A stretch of DNA of 39,457 nucleotides from the NCBI GenBank assembly GCA_017549605.1, contig JAFYUH010000103.1:1-39457 (forward strand), written 5' to 3'. The stretch's first letter is position 1, and each line of letters begins with the position of its first letter. The notes under the pieces are model-generated. The model was not told the origin of the DNA, did no database searches, and was given only the letters and a program-made list of their open reading frames with translations. The translations under genes were made by a program, and so were the position numbers. Below, in pieces: positions 24,828-32,835 of this stretch. This DNA comes from Bacteroidales bacterium. Its GTDB lineage: Bacteria; Bacteroidota; Bacteroidia; Bacteroidales; F082.

Positions 24828-25595
24828 CTAACTGCCAATAGCCTTCCCCATCCTCTCCTGCGCATCGTCACTCATTCTCTCTTGTGCTATCATCATGGCT
24901 GTGGCCTGAAATATCTCGTCGTATGGATTGACTCTTCCTGCTACGCTTCTGATGAGATGCTTGCATTCTCTGATGGCGTTAGGCGAGGCACTGAGATAAT
25001 TGTCGATATAAAAATCTAATCTCTGATTCAACTCGTCTATATTTCCAACATAATTGACGAGCTTATAATCCATAGCTTCCTGCGCTGTGAATTTCCTTCC
25101 CGACAGCATCAGGTCGCGTGCTGGCATCTCGCCGCATCTCGCGATGACGAATGGCGATATGGTCGCTGGTGTGAGTCCGAGTTTCACCTCGCTGAAAGCG
25201 AAGACGGTGTCTTTCTCAGCCAACACCACGTCGGAAGCTGCTATGATGCCATTGCCGCCACCAACGACAGCGCCATGCACTAAAGTGATGACTGGCTTGT
25301 TGCAGAAATATATCTTCTGGAATAATTTCGATAATCTCTTGGCGTCTTCAAGGTTCTGCTCATAACCGTATGACGCTATGTCTTTCATATAGTTGATATC
25401 CGCTCCTGCACAGAATGACTTGCCGTTGCCGCATATCTCGATGACGCGTATGTCATCACGACAGTCGAGCCAGTCGACAGCTTCTGTCAGTTCTTTAATC
25501 ATAAGAGCATTCATGGCATTGCGTACCTCTGGACGATTCAGAGCGATACGAGCCACGTTCTTTTCTATTCCTATCTGTAATGTCGTGAAATCCAT
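24828..25595 (-). CDS. Enoyl-CoA hydratase/isomerase family protein, probable methylglutaconyl-CoA hydratase
   Basis: A crotonase-fold enzyme of 255 residues. Motifs: VARIALNRPEVRNAMNALM, the oxyanion-hole stretch GNGKSFCAGADINYMKDIA, and VHGAVVGGGNGIIAASDVVLAEKDTVFAFSEVKLGLTPATISPFV carrying the active-site region with Glu in the FAFSEVKLG segment. The position between the two methylcrotonyl-CoA carboxylase subunit genes suggests the next step of leucine breakdown, hydration of 3-methylglutaconyl-CoA to HMG-CoA (LiuC role). Crotonyl-CoA hydration for butyrate metabolism is the alternative. It has no promoter of its own and lies 115 bases after mccB. Confidence 0.85.
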   Translation of the reverse strand: MDFTTLQIGIEKNVARIALNRPEVRNAMNALMIKELTEAVDWLDCRDDIRVIEICGNGKSFCAGADINYMKDIASYGYEQNLEDAKRLSKLFQKIYFCNKPVITLVHGAVVGGGNGIIAASDVVLAEKDTVFAFSEVKLGLTPATISPFVIARCGEMPARDLMLSGRKFTAQEAMDYKLVNYVGNIDELNQRLDFYIDNYLSASPNAIRECKHLIRSVAGRVNPYDEIFQATAMMIAQERMSDDAQERMGKAIGS

Positions 25596-25606
25596 TTCTT
25601 TTTTTG

Positions 25607-25704
25607 GTCAACAGTCAACGGTCAACAGTCAACAGGTTTTGTCTGCTCAAGTTAACGGACAGCATACCCAAGGTCTGTTGTCCGTTGTCTGTTGTCCGTT
25701 GTCC
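25607..25704. repeat. GTCAACR and GTCYGTT heptamer arrays between mccB and the hydratase gene
   Basis: GTCAACA, GTCAACG, GTCAACA, GTCAACA run 25607-25634. GTCTGTT, GTCCGTT, GTCTGTT, GTCCGTT run 25673-25700. They fill most of the gap between two genes of one operon. Confidence 0.9.
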
Positions 25705-25710
25705 TAAATT

Positions 25711-27318
25711 TTACATTCTAAATACTCCAAACTGTAATGGTGGGAATGGCTGGTTCAAGGATGCTGCTATTCCCATTGCCAATATCTTACGAGTGTCGAC
25801 AGGGTCTATGATGCCGTCGTCCCAGAGACGTGCAGTGCTGTAGAATGCCGAGCCTTCGTAATCGTATTTCTTGAGTATCTCTGTCTTTATCTTGTCGAGT
25901 TCTTCTTTAGAAATCTCTTGTCCTCTGTATCTGTATTGTTCTTCTTTCACTGTAGAGAGCACTCCCGCTGCCTGTTCGCCGCCCATGACGGAGATCTTGG
26001 CGTTAGGCCACATGAACAGCAGCCTTGGGCTATAGGCTCTTCCCGCCATGCCGTAGTTGCCAGCTCCGAATGAGCCGCCGAAGATGACGGTGAACTTAGG
26101 CACGTTGGCGTTGCTCACAGCATGAACCATCTTGGCTCCGTCTTTGGCGATGCCACCGCATTCGTATTGCTTTCCGACCATGAAGCCTGTGACGTTCTGC
26201 AAGAATACCAACGGTATGTTACGCTGACAGCATAACTCTATGAAGTGAGTCGCCTTGAGTGCCGACTCTGAGAAGAGCACTCCGTAGTTGGCGATGATGC
26301 CCACAGGGAACCCCATGATATGTGCGAAGCCACATACTATAGTGGTTGCATAACGAGCCTTGAATTCTTGGAAGCGGCTGCCGTCGACGAGACGTGCTAT
26401 CACCTCTCTTGGGTCGACGAGCTGACGGAGGTCGACAGGCGCAATGCCATAAAGCTCTTCCGGGTCATATAAAGGAGCTTCGATAGGAAGTATATCGAGG
26501 CGTTGTTTCTCTCTTTTTTCTAATGTCTTGAAAATGCTACGGCATATCTGCATGGCGTGGCTGTCGTTCTCTGCGAGGTGGTCTGCCACACCCGACACTG
26601 AGGTGTGCATCTCTGCGCCGCCGAGTTCCTCAGCGGTGACAATCTCGCCCGTAGCGGCTTTCACCAATGGAGGTCCTGCGAGATATATGGTGCCTTGGTT
26701 TCTGACGATGATGGTCTCGTCGCTCATCGCTGGGACATACGCGCCGCCTGCGGTACACATGCCCATCACTATGGCGATCTGAGGTATTCCCATGGCCGAC
26801 ATACGAGCCTGGTTGTAGAAGAAACGACCGAAATGGTCTCTGTCAGGGAACACCGTGTCCTGTTCTGGCAGGAAGGCGCCGCCGCTGTCGACCATATAGA
26901 CGCAAGGCAGTTTATTCTCCATCGCAATCTCCTGTGCACGAAGGTGTTTCTTCACGGTATATTGCATATAAGTGCCGCCTTTGACAGTGGCGTCGTTGGC
27001 TACTATCATAGCCTCTCTGCCTTGTATGATGCCGATGCCTGTGATGATACCAGCTGATGGGAAGTCGTTGTTATAGGTGTCGTAAGCAGCCATTGGAGAC
27101 AGCTCCAAAAACGGAGTGTTCTTGTCGATGAGCTGGTCGATGCGCTCGCGTGCGAGAAGCTTATGACGTTTCTTATGCTTCTCTATGGCAGCGGTGCCTC
27201 CGCCTTGCATACTCATAGCCATGCCCTCGCGATAGCGTGACATCAGCTCCATATAAGCTTTCTTATTATCTTGAAACTCCTGGCTGTTAGGATTTATCTG
27301 TGACTTTAACGTTTGCAC
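25711..27318 (-). CDS. mccB: 3-Methylcrotonyl-CoA carboxylase beta subunit (carboxyltransferase)
   Basis: A 535-residue carboxyltransferase that moves CO2 from biotin to methylcrotonyl-CoA in leucine degradation. Family-specific runs are [59 protein letters not shown] and [17 protein letters not shown]; the glycine-rich [18 protein letters not shown] forms the biotin-side site. These favour the MCC beta over the propionyl-CoA carboxylase beta. It is the first gene of the unit mccB, hydratase, mccA, acyl-CoA dehydrogenase, ptb, buk, with a clear -7 box 22 bases upstream. Confidence 0.93.
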   Translation of the reverse strand: MQTLKSQINPNSQEFQDNKKAYMELMSRYREGMAMSMQGGGTAAIEKHKKRHKLLARERIDQLIDKNTPFLELSPMAAYDTYNNDFPSAGIITGIGIIQGREAMIVANDATVKGGTYMQYTVKKHLRAQEIAMENKLPCVYMVDSGGAFLPEQDTVFPDRDHFGRFFYNQARMSAMGIPQIAIVMGMCTAGGAYVPAMSDETIIVRNQGTIYLAGPPLVKAATGEIVTAEELGGAEMHTSVSGVADHLAENDSHAMQICRSIFKTLEKREKQRLDILPIEAPLYDPEELYGIAPVDLRQLVDPREVIARLVDGSRFQEFKARYATTIVCGFAHIMGFPVGIIANYGVLFSESALKATHFIELCCQRNIPLVFLQNVTGFMVGKQYECGGIAKDGAKMVHAVSNANVPKFTVIFGGSFGAGNYGMAGRAYSPRLLFMWPNAKISVMGGEQAAGVLSTVKEEQYRYRGQEISKEELDKIKTEILKKYDYEGSAFYSTARLWDDGIIDPVDTRKILAMGIAASLNQPFPPLQFGVFRM

Positions 27319-27340
27319 AATATAAAGTTTTTGTTTTTCG

Positions 27341-27348
27341 CAAAGATA
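27341..27348 (-). promoter_or_regulatory. -7 promoter element (TATCTTTG) of the mccB-buk operon
   Basis: The complement TATCTTTG fits TAnnTTTG and lies 22 bases before the mccB start. Confidence 0.65.
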
Positions 27349-27352
27349 AGAA

Positions 27353-27483
27353 AACTAAGGCTATTGAACTAAGGCTATTGAACTTTTTTTTAATGCATAA
27401 TTATCTCCTCAATTCCTTAATCCCTTAATTCCTCAGCTCCTCATACCCTCAGATCCTCATACCCTCAATTCCTCATACCCTCA
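27353..27483. repeat. Mixed arrays between fic and mccB
   Basis: A 14-bp unit (AACTAAGGCTATTG) occurs twice at about 27353-27382. Octamers like TCAATTCC, TCATACCC and variants fill about 27405-27483, belonging to the GGAAYTRA (complement) and ATACCCTY families. Confidence 0.8.
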
Positions 27484-27526
27484 AATTACTTAGTTTCCTT
27501 CTTTGGGCGTTCGGCTCGGCGATTTA

Positions 27527-27593
27527 AAATTAGGGGAAATTTTCCTCTAATTTCCCCTAATTTCCTCTATTTTGATTTATTTCCTTCTATAAG
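27527..27593. repeat. 67-bp direct repeat, copy 1, covering the 3' end of fic and its hairpin
   Basis: Matches 28925-28991 with one mismatch in 67 bp. It contains the last codons of fic and, 3 bases after the stop, a perfect 15-bp stem (27527-27541 with 27549-27563) that would act as a terminator for fic. Confidence 0.9.
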
Positions 27594-28883
27594 GCTCTCA
27601 AATTCATCTGATTTCACATATCCTAAAGCTCTTTTGTTAATATTTGTTATTTTTAAATATCCCATTTCAACCAACTCCTGCAAATCAGTTCGAGCCGTTC
27701 TTGTTGTAATACCAAATTGACTTGCTAACTCTTTAGGCGTTATTATCATATGCTTATTTTCCATAATTACTTTAAATACATATCTTTGTCGATCATTTGT
27801 ATTTAACACACCAATAAATCTATGAATATTTTGTTGCTCATCAATTTTTCTTTGAAGATATTTCTTTAATTCTTCAAACGCTTTTTTCATAACATTCAAA
27901 TGATACTGAATAAAATAAGACAAATCATTATCATCATTTTCAGTATATAAAAAAGCTTTTTCATAAGATTTCTTATTAGTATAGATAATTCTGGATATCG
28001 AAAGATACTCTGTCAACCAATACCCTTTTTTTATCATATACCAATAGAACAACGATCTTGCCGTTCTTCCATTTCCATCAACAAAAGGGTGAATATACGC
28101 CAACATAAAATGTATAATTATACCTTTAATTATAGGATGTATAAAATTGTCATTATTATCGTTATTGGCGAACTCACACAAATCTCCGACCATATCAATA
28201 ATTTCATTATATGAAGGCGGAGTATGCGCAACAGAACCAGTTATACTATCCACAACATATATATCATCATTTTTTCTGAACACGCCTTCATCATCAGAAT
28301 TCTCTAATGTGCTTTTTGATATAGAACGATGTATATCAAGTAAGTCTTCTATTGAAAAATCCTTATTAAAATCATTCGATATTTTCGTGATTGTATCGTA
28401 GTTATTTACAATCATTTGCTGACTTTTATTGATAGGCTTCAATTGTTTACGAAGCATATCTTTCGCGATACGTCTTGTAGTTGAAGCACCTTCCATCTGG
28501 CTCGATGCAATAGCCTCTTCCATAATAGAACTTATCAGATAATAACTCTTATCAGATGCTGGTATTATACTTTTTGTACCAAGATTACCACCCAAATTCA
28601 TATCAAAAGCATGTAACAATGCCAACATATTTTTTGTTATGGTAAAATGGAATACATATTTTCCAAAACGTACAGTTTGAGAATTTAATTGACGTTGGAT
28701 TTTAACAGCATGCCATAAAGTATGCTTATCAACATTTTCAGGAGCAGTATATTTAACTTTATCCCAATACAGATACTCTCTATCTATTTTCTGAAAAACT
28801 TCCTGCAAAGTACTGTTTATCAGCATTTGTATTGCTTCAATCCTATTTTTTTCCTCTATTTTTGGTACAGGTTCTATTTTCAT
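27567..28883 (-). CDS. Fic family protein with autoinhibitory helix and C-terminal winged-helix
   Basis: The start is at 28883 (MKIEPVPKIEEKN); the upstream TTG at 28907 overlaps the promoter. The 438-residue product has the Fic core motif HPFVDGNGRTAR at about 265-276, with the catalytic His and the ATP-binding GNGR. The inhibitory motif SSQMEG at about 127-132 lies N-terminal to it, as in class II Fic proteins where the Glu blocks ATP. A winged-helix DNA-binding domain follows at about 385-425 (TPKELASQFGITTRTARTDLQEL). Such proteins transfer AMP to target hydroxyls; the target here is unknown. The gene is visibly more AT-rich than its neighbours and is flanked by 67-bp direct repeats, suggesting acquisition or rearrangement. 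Confidence 0.92.
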   Translation of the reverse strand: MKIEPVPKIEEKNRIEAIQMLINSTLQEVFQKIDREYLYWDKVKYTAPENVDKHTLWHAVKIQRQLNSQTVRFGKYVFHFTITKNMLALLHAFDMNLGGNLGTKSIIPASDKSYYLISSIMEEAIASSQMEGASTTRRIAKDMLRKQLKPINKSQQMIVNNYDTITKISNDFNKDFSIEDLLDIHRSISKSTLENSDDEGVFRKNDDIYVVDSITGSVAHTPPSYNEIIDMVGDLCEFANNDNNDNFIHPIIKGIIIHFMLAYIHPFVDGNGRTARSLFYWYMIKKGYWLTEYLSISRIIYTNKKSYEKAFLYTENDDNDLSYFIQYHLNVMKKAFEELKKYLQRKIDEQQNIHRFIGVLNTNDRQRYVFKVIMENKHMIITPKELASQFGITTRTARTDLQELVEMGYLKITNINKRALGYVKSDEFESLIEGNKSK

Positions 28884-28904
28884 ATAAGCACTATTAAGTC
28901 GTGA

Positions 28905-28912
28905 CAAATATA
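28905..28912 (-). promoter_or_regulatory. -7 promoter element (TATATTTG) of fic
   Basis: The complement TATATTTG lies 21 bases before the ATG at 28883 and overlaps the possible TTG start at 28907, favouring the shorter reading. Confidence 0.6.
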
Positions 28913-28924
28913 CAATAATTATTC

Positions 28925-28991
28925 AAATTAGGGGAAATTTTCCTCTAATTTCCCCTAATTTCCTCTATTTTGATTTATTTCCTTATATAAG
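28925..28991. repeat. 67-bp direct repeat, copy 2, upstream of fic
   Basis: Same sequence as copy 1 with one C/A change, which turns the fic tail codons into a stop (LI*GNKSK). It holds the same hairpin (28925-28939 with 28947-28961). It is thus a remnant of a fic 3' end lying in front of the fic promoter. Confidence 0.9.
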
Positions 28992-29044
28992 ACGAAAGAT
29001 ATAAACTAAGAACCAAGCACTTTAAAACTCCAAATCCTAGTGGA

Positions 29045-29140
29045 ACTTCAAGCGTAATCTCTCCTGCTCCGAAATGTTCTCAGTAGAAATCTTTATCAAT
29101 GCCATTCCTGCAGCATCTTATCTCTATCGCACCTTCGGAA
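29045..29140 (-). pseudogene. Remnant of the N-terminus of a PEGA/FGE-gene paralogue
   Basis: The minus strand encodes MALIKISTENISEQERLRL and then a stop, matching MALIKISTENINEYERSRL of the protein at 928-3087 (17 of 22 residues over the whole segment). Twenty-nine bases are identical. Upstream the similarity (FKSSEGAIE against FKYVPGGVIE) continues in another frame, so at least one frameshift is present. No longer reading frame remains. Confidence 0.75.
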
Positions 29141-29150
29141 CTTTTGAAAA

Positions 29151-29236
29151 CTCCTCAGTTCCTCAAACCCTTAGTTCCTCAATTCCTCATACCCTTAGTT
29201 CCTCAATTCCTCATACCCTCAATTCCTAACTCCTAA
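29151..29236. repeat. Mixed GGAAYTRA, ATACCCTY and GGARTTA arrays downstream of mntP
   Basis: Complement-oriented units of three families run directly up to the mntP stop codon. Confidence 0.8.
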
Positions 29237-29824
29237 TTAAAAAACAAGGTGTTCCAACAAAATCTTGACTCCTAAGATTATGAGGATCGCGCCTCCTGTC
29301 ATCTCAGCGGCCTTGCTGTAGCGTGAACCGAAGATGTTTCCTATCCTCACGCCCACAAAAGAAAACAAGAATGTAGTGATGCCGATGACCAATACAGAGA
29401 ACCAGATATTCACTTTAAGGAATGCAAATGTAACACCCACTGCCAAAGCATCGATGCTTGTAGCTATCGCCAACATCAACATTGTCTTAAATCCAGTATA
29501 ACCACAAGCACACTCAACTGTTGTCTGTTGTCCGTTGTCTGTTGACTCTTCTTCAGAAAACGCCTCGCGTATCATATTGACACCTATGACAAGAAGCAGT
29601 CCGAATGCGATCCAGTGGTCGAAAGAAGTGATGAAATGTTCAAACTGCGCTCCGAGGAAATATCCTATCAAGGGCATCAAAGCCTGGAATCCGCCGAACC
29701 ATAATCCGCATAACAATGCAGTCTTAAAAGAGAATTTCTTCGTTGCAAGGCCCTTGCATATCGAAACAGAAAAAGCGTCCATTGAAAGAGCGACGCTTAT
29801 TGCGAGTAAAGAGATTATATCCAT
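29237..29824 (-). CDS. mntP: Manganese exporter MntP
   Basis: A six-helix inner-membrane protein of 195 residues of the MntP (DUF204) family, which exports Mn2+. Both pseudo-symmetric halves show the helix motif with Asp: SVALSMDAFSVSICKG in the first and IATSIDALAVGVTFA in the fourth helix. The second half keeps GVRIGNIFGSRYSKAAEMTGGAILI. The loop between the halves (residues about 92-105, ESTDNGQQTTVE) is encoded by a GTCYGTT array at 29517-29550. No yybP-ykoY-type manganese riboswitch is apparent; upstream lie a palindromic array and the tRNA-Pro terminator. Confidence 0.93.
   Translation of the reverse strand: MDIISLLAISVALSMDAFSVSICKGLATKKFSFKTALLCGLWFGGFQALMPLIGYFLGAQFEHFITSFDHWIAFGLLLVIGVNMIREAFSEEESTDNGQQTTVECACGYTGFKTMLMLAIATSIDALAVGVTFAFLKVNIWFSVLVIGITTFLFSFVGVRIGNIFGSRYSKAAEMTGGAILIILGVKILLEHLVF
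29517..29550. repeat. GTCYGTT heptamer array inside mntP
   Basis: Four to five units encode the cytoplasmic loop. Twenty-eight bases are identical to the array in mccA but are translated in a different frame. Confidence 0.9.
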
Positions 29825-29825
29825 T

Positions 29826-29916
29826 TTTGAGTTTATGAGTTTATAAGTCTATGAGTCTATGAGTCTATGAGTGCTTATCGACTTATTGACTCATAGACTC
29901 ATAGACTTATTGACTC
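29826..29916. repeat. GAGTYTAT octamer array forming a long hairpin upstream of mntP
   Basis: The arms 29845-29871 and 29890-29916 pair at 24 of 27 positions around an 18-base loop. It lies in what would be the 5' leader of mntP, behind the tRNA-Pro terminator. Confidence 0.8.
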
Positions 29917-29940
29917 AAAAAAGACCTTTCGGTCTTTTTT
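29917..29940 (-). terminator. Intrinsic terminator of tRNA-Pro
   Basis: A 10-bp stem (AAAAAAGACC with GGTCTTTTTT) and a 4-base loop directly behind the tRNA, with T-runs on the minus strand. Confidence 0.8.
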
Positions 29941-29941
29941 G

Positions 29942-30015
29942 TCGGGATGACAAGATTCGAACTTGCGGCCTCTTCGTCCCGAACGAAGCGCGCTACCGGA
30001 CTGCGCTACATCCCG
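29942..30015 (-). tRNA. tRNA-Pro (anticodon CGG)
   Basis: The minus strand folds as a cloverleaf: acceptor CGGGATG/CATCCCG, D-stem GCGC/GCGC, anticodon stem CTTCG/CGAAG with loop TTCGGGA (anticodon CGG), T-stem GCAAG/CTTGT with loop TTCGAAT. It has 74 bases and no encoded CCA. No promoter box is visible upstream, so it may be processed from a transcript that starts at or before the aldolase gene. Confidence 0.96.
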
Positions 30016-30106
30016 ATTTAAGGATTTGAGGATTTGAGGACTTGAGGAACTAAGGGTAAACTCATACTTCCTCAGTTCCTCATACCCTCATACCCTTAGA
30101 TCCTAA
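30016..30106. repeat. Mixed octamer arrays between the aldolase gene and tRNA-Pro
   Basis: AGGATTTG, AGGATTTG, AGGACTTG units on the left are followed by TTCCTCAG and ATACCCTY units on the right, up to the aldolase stop. Confidence 0.8.
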
Positions 30107-31105
30107 TTAAAGTTTATCATTAGATCCCAAAACGTTAACGATCTTATGCATATAGAGTTTTTGCATGCTGTCGCGTGCTGGGCCTAAATATTTACGTGGG
30201 TCGAATTCACTTGGTTTTTCAGCTAATGCCTTGCGTACTGCTGCTGTCATAGCGAGACGGCTGTCAGAGTCGATGTTGATCTTACATACTGCTGACTTTG
30301 CTGCTTGACGAAGTTGTTCTTCTGGAATACCTACAGCTGCTACTAACTTACCGCCATATTGGTTGATAGTGTCAACGTCTTCTTGTGGAACTGATGATGA
30401 GCCGTGAAGCACGATAGGGAATCCTGGGAGTTGTTCTTCGATAGCTGCCAAAACGTCGAATGCCAATGGAGGAGGAAGGAGTCTGCCTGTCTCTGGATCT
30501 ACTGTGCATTGTTCTGGAGTGAATTTATATGCGCCGTGTGATGTGCCGATAGAGATTGCCAATGAGTCGCAGCCTGTCTTTGTAACGAAGTCAACAACTT
30601 CTTCTGGTTTTGTATAGTGGCTTTCTTCTGCGCTTACTTCGTCTTCAACGCCTGCTAAAACGCCGAGTTCGCCTTCTACTGTAACATCAAATTGATGTGC
30701 ATACTCAACGACTTTCTTTGTCAAAGCGACGTTTTCTTCGTATGGAAGATGTGAACCGTCAATCATGACTGATGAGAAGCCCATGTCGATGCATGACTTG
30801 CATGTTTCGAAGCTGTCACCGTGGTCGAGGTGAAGAACGATTTCTGGTTTTTCACAGCCTAATTCTTTTGCGTATGCTACAGCGCCTTCTGCCATGTAAC
30901 GGAGTAATGTTTGGTTAGCATAGTCACGTGCGCCTTTAGACACTTGCAAGATAACAGGTGATTTTGTATCAACAGAAGCCTTGATGATAGCTTGAAGTTG
31001 TTCCATATTGTTGAAATTGAATGCTGGGATAGCATAACCACCTTTAACAGCTTTCGCGAACATCTCACGAGTGTTAACGAGTCCTAAAGTTTTGTAATTT
31101 ATCAT
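30107..31105 (-). CDS. fba: Class II fructose-bisphosphate aldolase
   Basis: A zinc-dependent glycolytic enzyme splitting fructose 1,6-bisphosphate into glyceraldehyde 3-phosphate and dihydroxyacetone phosphate. Zinc ligands and neighbours are visible: LHLDHGDS with His92 and His95, the SIGTSHGAYKF loop with His190, and VLHGSSSVP with His234. Length is 332 residues. The glycine/serine phosphate loop and the NIDSDSRLAMTAAVR segment agree with the family. Codons are markedly repetitive, fitting high expression. No -7 box lies in the 111 bases before it, so it may be expressed with the antiporter gene upstream, or from a promoter of another type. Confidence 0.95.
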   Translation of the reverse strand: MINYKTLGLVNTREMFAKAVKGGYAIPAFNFNNMEQLQAIIKASVDTKSPVILQVSKGARDYANQTLLRYMAEGAVAYAKELGCEKPEIVLHLDHGDSFETCKSCIDMGFSSVMIDGSHLPYEENVALTKKVVEYAHQFDVTVEGELGVLAGVEDEVSAEESHYTKPEEVVDFVTKTGCDSLAISIGTSHGAYKFTPEQCTVDPETGRLLPPPLAFDVLAAIEEQLPGFPIVLHGSSSVPQEDVDTINQYGGKLVAAVGIPEEQLRQAAKSAVCKINIDSDSRLAMTAAVRKALAEKPSEFDPRKYLGPARDSMQKLYMHKIVNVLGSNDKL

Positions 31106-31138
31106 TGTATATTATTTTTTAATTGTTAATGTTTCTTT

Positions 31139-31216
31139 TTAAGTCAACGGACAACAGACTACAGCCAACAGACCTGGTGTATACAATCTTTAGCCTTTAG
31201 CCATTAGCCAAAAGCC
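31139..31216. repeat. Mixed arrays between the antiporter and aldolase genes
   Basis: Degenerate CAACRGA heptamers (about 31144-31171) are followed by TTAGCC-type units (about 31189-31213). Confidence 0.7.
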
Positions 31217-32725
31217 TTAGTTTCTCTTACTACGTATCTTAGAGATTCTATCCAATACAGAGAATGTCTTCTTCGCATCTTCTGTCTCTTCATGTCTCGC
31301 CGATATCAGCAGCAGCTTATCGCCTTTCTTAAGGAAAAGCTGTCCGTTAGGTACTATATATTTATTTCTTCTTTCTACAATCATCACCAATGTTCCTTCT
31401 GGCAGAGGATAGTCTCTAAGATACGCTTCGTCTCTAACCACCTGCTGTTGAAGGATTGTATTCAGTTCTTCCGGTATATCGACGCCGAAGTTTTCAGGGC
31501 CGTCGTCTTTCACCGTACTTAATCTAAGCCAGTCAGCGACTTTCGTTATCGTGGTTCCTTGTATGATGAGCGAGGTCAGCGTGATGAAGAACACCATATT
31601 AAAGATGAAATCCGCTCCTGGCACTTCTGCCACCATAGGATAAGTGGCGAAGATGATAGGCGCAGCACCTCTCAACCCCACCCATGAAATGAACAGCCTC
31701 GACTTTTTCGCGATGCCTTTGAATGGCAAGAGACATAAGAACACCGACAAAGGACGTCCGACCAAGATCACGAAGACGCCTACTATCAATGCCGGCAATG
31801 CGATCTTGAACATCTCATGCGGATTGACGAGCATACCCAAGACCAAGAACATCACGATCTGCACAAGCCATACGATACCATCCAAGAATGAGCTGATACT
31901 CTTGTTTTCCGCCAGCTTGGAGTTTCCCATCACTATACCTGCGACATATACTGCGAGGTAGCCGTTGCCATTGAATAAGTTGGTAAACGAGAAGATGAAG
32001 AAAATGAAGCTGAGCATCAAGATTGGATACAATGACTTGTTTTGAAGATCAATCTTATTGATGATCCAGACGCAGAGTCTTCCCAACAGATATCCGAAGA
32101 CAAGACCCAAACCGAACTGAAGCACGAAGTTCAATATTATATTCCATGCGTTAACATCTGCGGCACCGCCACCTTGTATCACCTGTATCATCACGATGGT
32201 GAGCATATACGCCATCGGGTCGTTGCTACCGCTTTCAAACTCGAGGAGCGGTTGCAGACGGTTACGCAACCCCATCTTCTGCGACCTAAGGATATTGAAG
32301 ACAGTAGCCGAGTCTGTTGACGACATCGTAGCTGCGAGAAGCAATGCCAATGTAAGCGGAATCTCTATCACATGTGAGAAAGCATGTGATATTCCATAGA
32401 TAAACAATCCTGTGAATAATGTGGTAAGTAAAACGCCTAAAGTGGAGAGCGAGACTCCCGCGCCGAGGATAGGCTTGATGTCGGAGAACTTGGTGTCCAT
32501 ACCGCCTGAGAAGAGTATGATGGTAAGAGCCACCATGCCGATGATCTGAGCATGTTTATAGTTGTCGAACTGTATTCCAAGTCCATCAACTCCAAGCAGC
32601 ATGCCAATGAGCAAGAACACCAGCAACACTGGTACGCCAAATTTGTAGCCTGTCTTGCTCAGCAGTATGCTGACAAACCATATAACAGCGCCAACCAAAA
32701 GTGCATTTTCTGGTGTGAAGATCAT
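31217..32725 (-). CDS. CPA1 family K+(Na+)/H+ antiporter with RCK-C (TrkA-C) domain, NhaP2/CvrA type
   Basis: About twelve to thirteen membrane helices occupy residues 1-400. Conserved helices read LALLLAATMSSTDSATVF, LLEFESGSNDPMAYML (acidic ND motif of the transport site) and the RGAAPIIFATYP helix. A soluble C-terminal domain (about 415-490, EELNTILQQQVVRDEAYLRDYPLPEGTLVMIVERR) is of the TrkA-C type, a ligand-sensing gate. The arrangement is that of NhaP2/CvrA potassium/proton antiporters used in K+ and volume control; the ion preference is not proven by sequence. A -7 box stands 48 bases upstream. Confidence 0.9.
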   Translation of the reverse strand: MIFTPENALLVGAVIWFVSILLSKTGYKFGVPVLLVFLLIGMLLGVDGLGIQFDNYKHAQIIGMVALTIILFSGGMDTKFSDIKPILGAGVSLSTLGVLLTTLFTGLFIYGISHAFSHVIEIPLTLALLLAATMSSTDSATVFNILRSQKMGLRNRLQPLLEFESGSNDPMAYMLTIVMIQVIQGGGAADVNAWNIILNFVLQFGLGLVFGYLLGRLCVWIINKIDLQNKSLYPILMLSFIFFIFSFTNLFNGNGYLAVYVAGIVMGNSKLAENKSISSFLDGIVWLVQIVMFLVLGMLVNPHEMFKIALPALIVGVFVILVGRPLSVFLCLLPFKGIAKKSRLFISWVGLRGAAPIIFATYPMVAEVPGADFIFNMVFFITLTSLIIQGTTITKVADWLRLSTVKDDGPENFGVDIPEELNTILQQQVVRDEAYLRDYPLPEGTLVMIVERRNKYIVPNGQLFLKKGDKLLLISARHEETEDAKKTFSVLDRISKIRSKRN

Positions 32726-32773
32726 CGTAATCAGGAGTTTTGCTTATAACGTTTTAACTTAAAAAGTGTTCTG

Positions 32774-32781
32774 CAAAGATA
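32774..32781 (-). promoter_or_regulatory. -7 promoter element (TATCTTTG) of the antiporter gene
   Basis: The complement TATCTTTG matches TAnnTTTG, leaving a leader of about 43 bases. Confidence 0.6.
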
Positions 32782-32791
32782 ATACTTTTTT

Positions 32792-32826
32792 TGAATTAGG
32801 AGTTAGGAATTAGGAGTTAGGAGTTG
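32792..32826. repeat. GGARTTA heptamer array
   Basis: GGAGTTA, GGAATTA, GGAGTTA, GGAGTT in direct succession from 32799, between the antiporter promoter and the terminator of the T9SS gene. Confidence 0.85.
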
Positions 32827-32835
32827 AGTGTTGGG

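Noticed and set aside
29826-29940. yybP-ykoY manganese riboswitch before mntP
   Set aside because: The conserved core of that riboswitch cannot be found; the structure here is a simple repeat hairpin plus the tRNA terminator.
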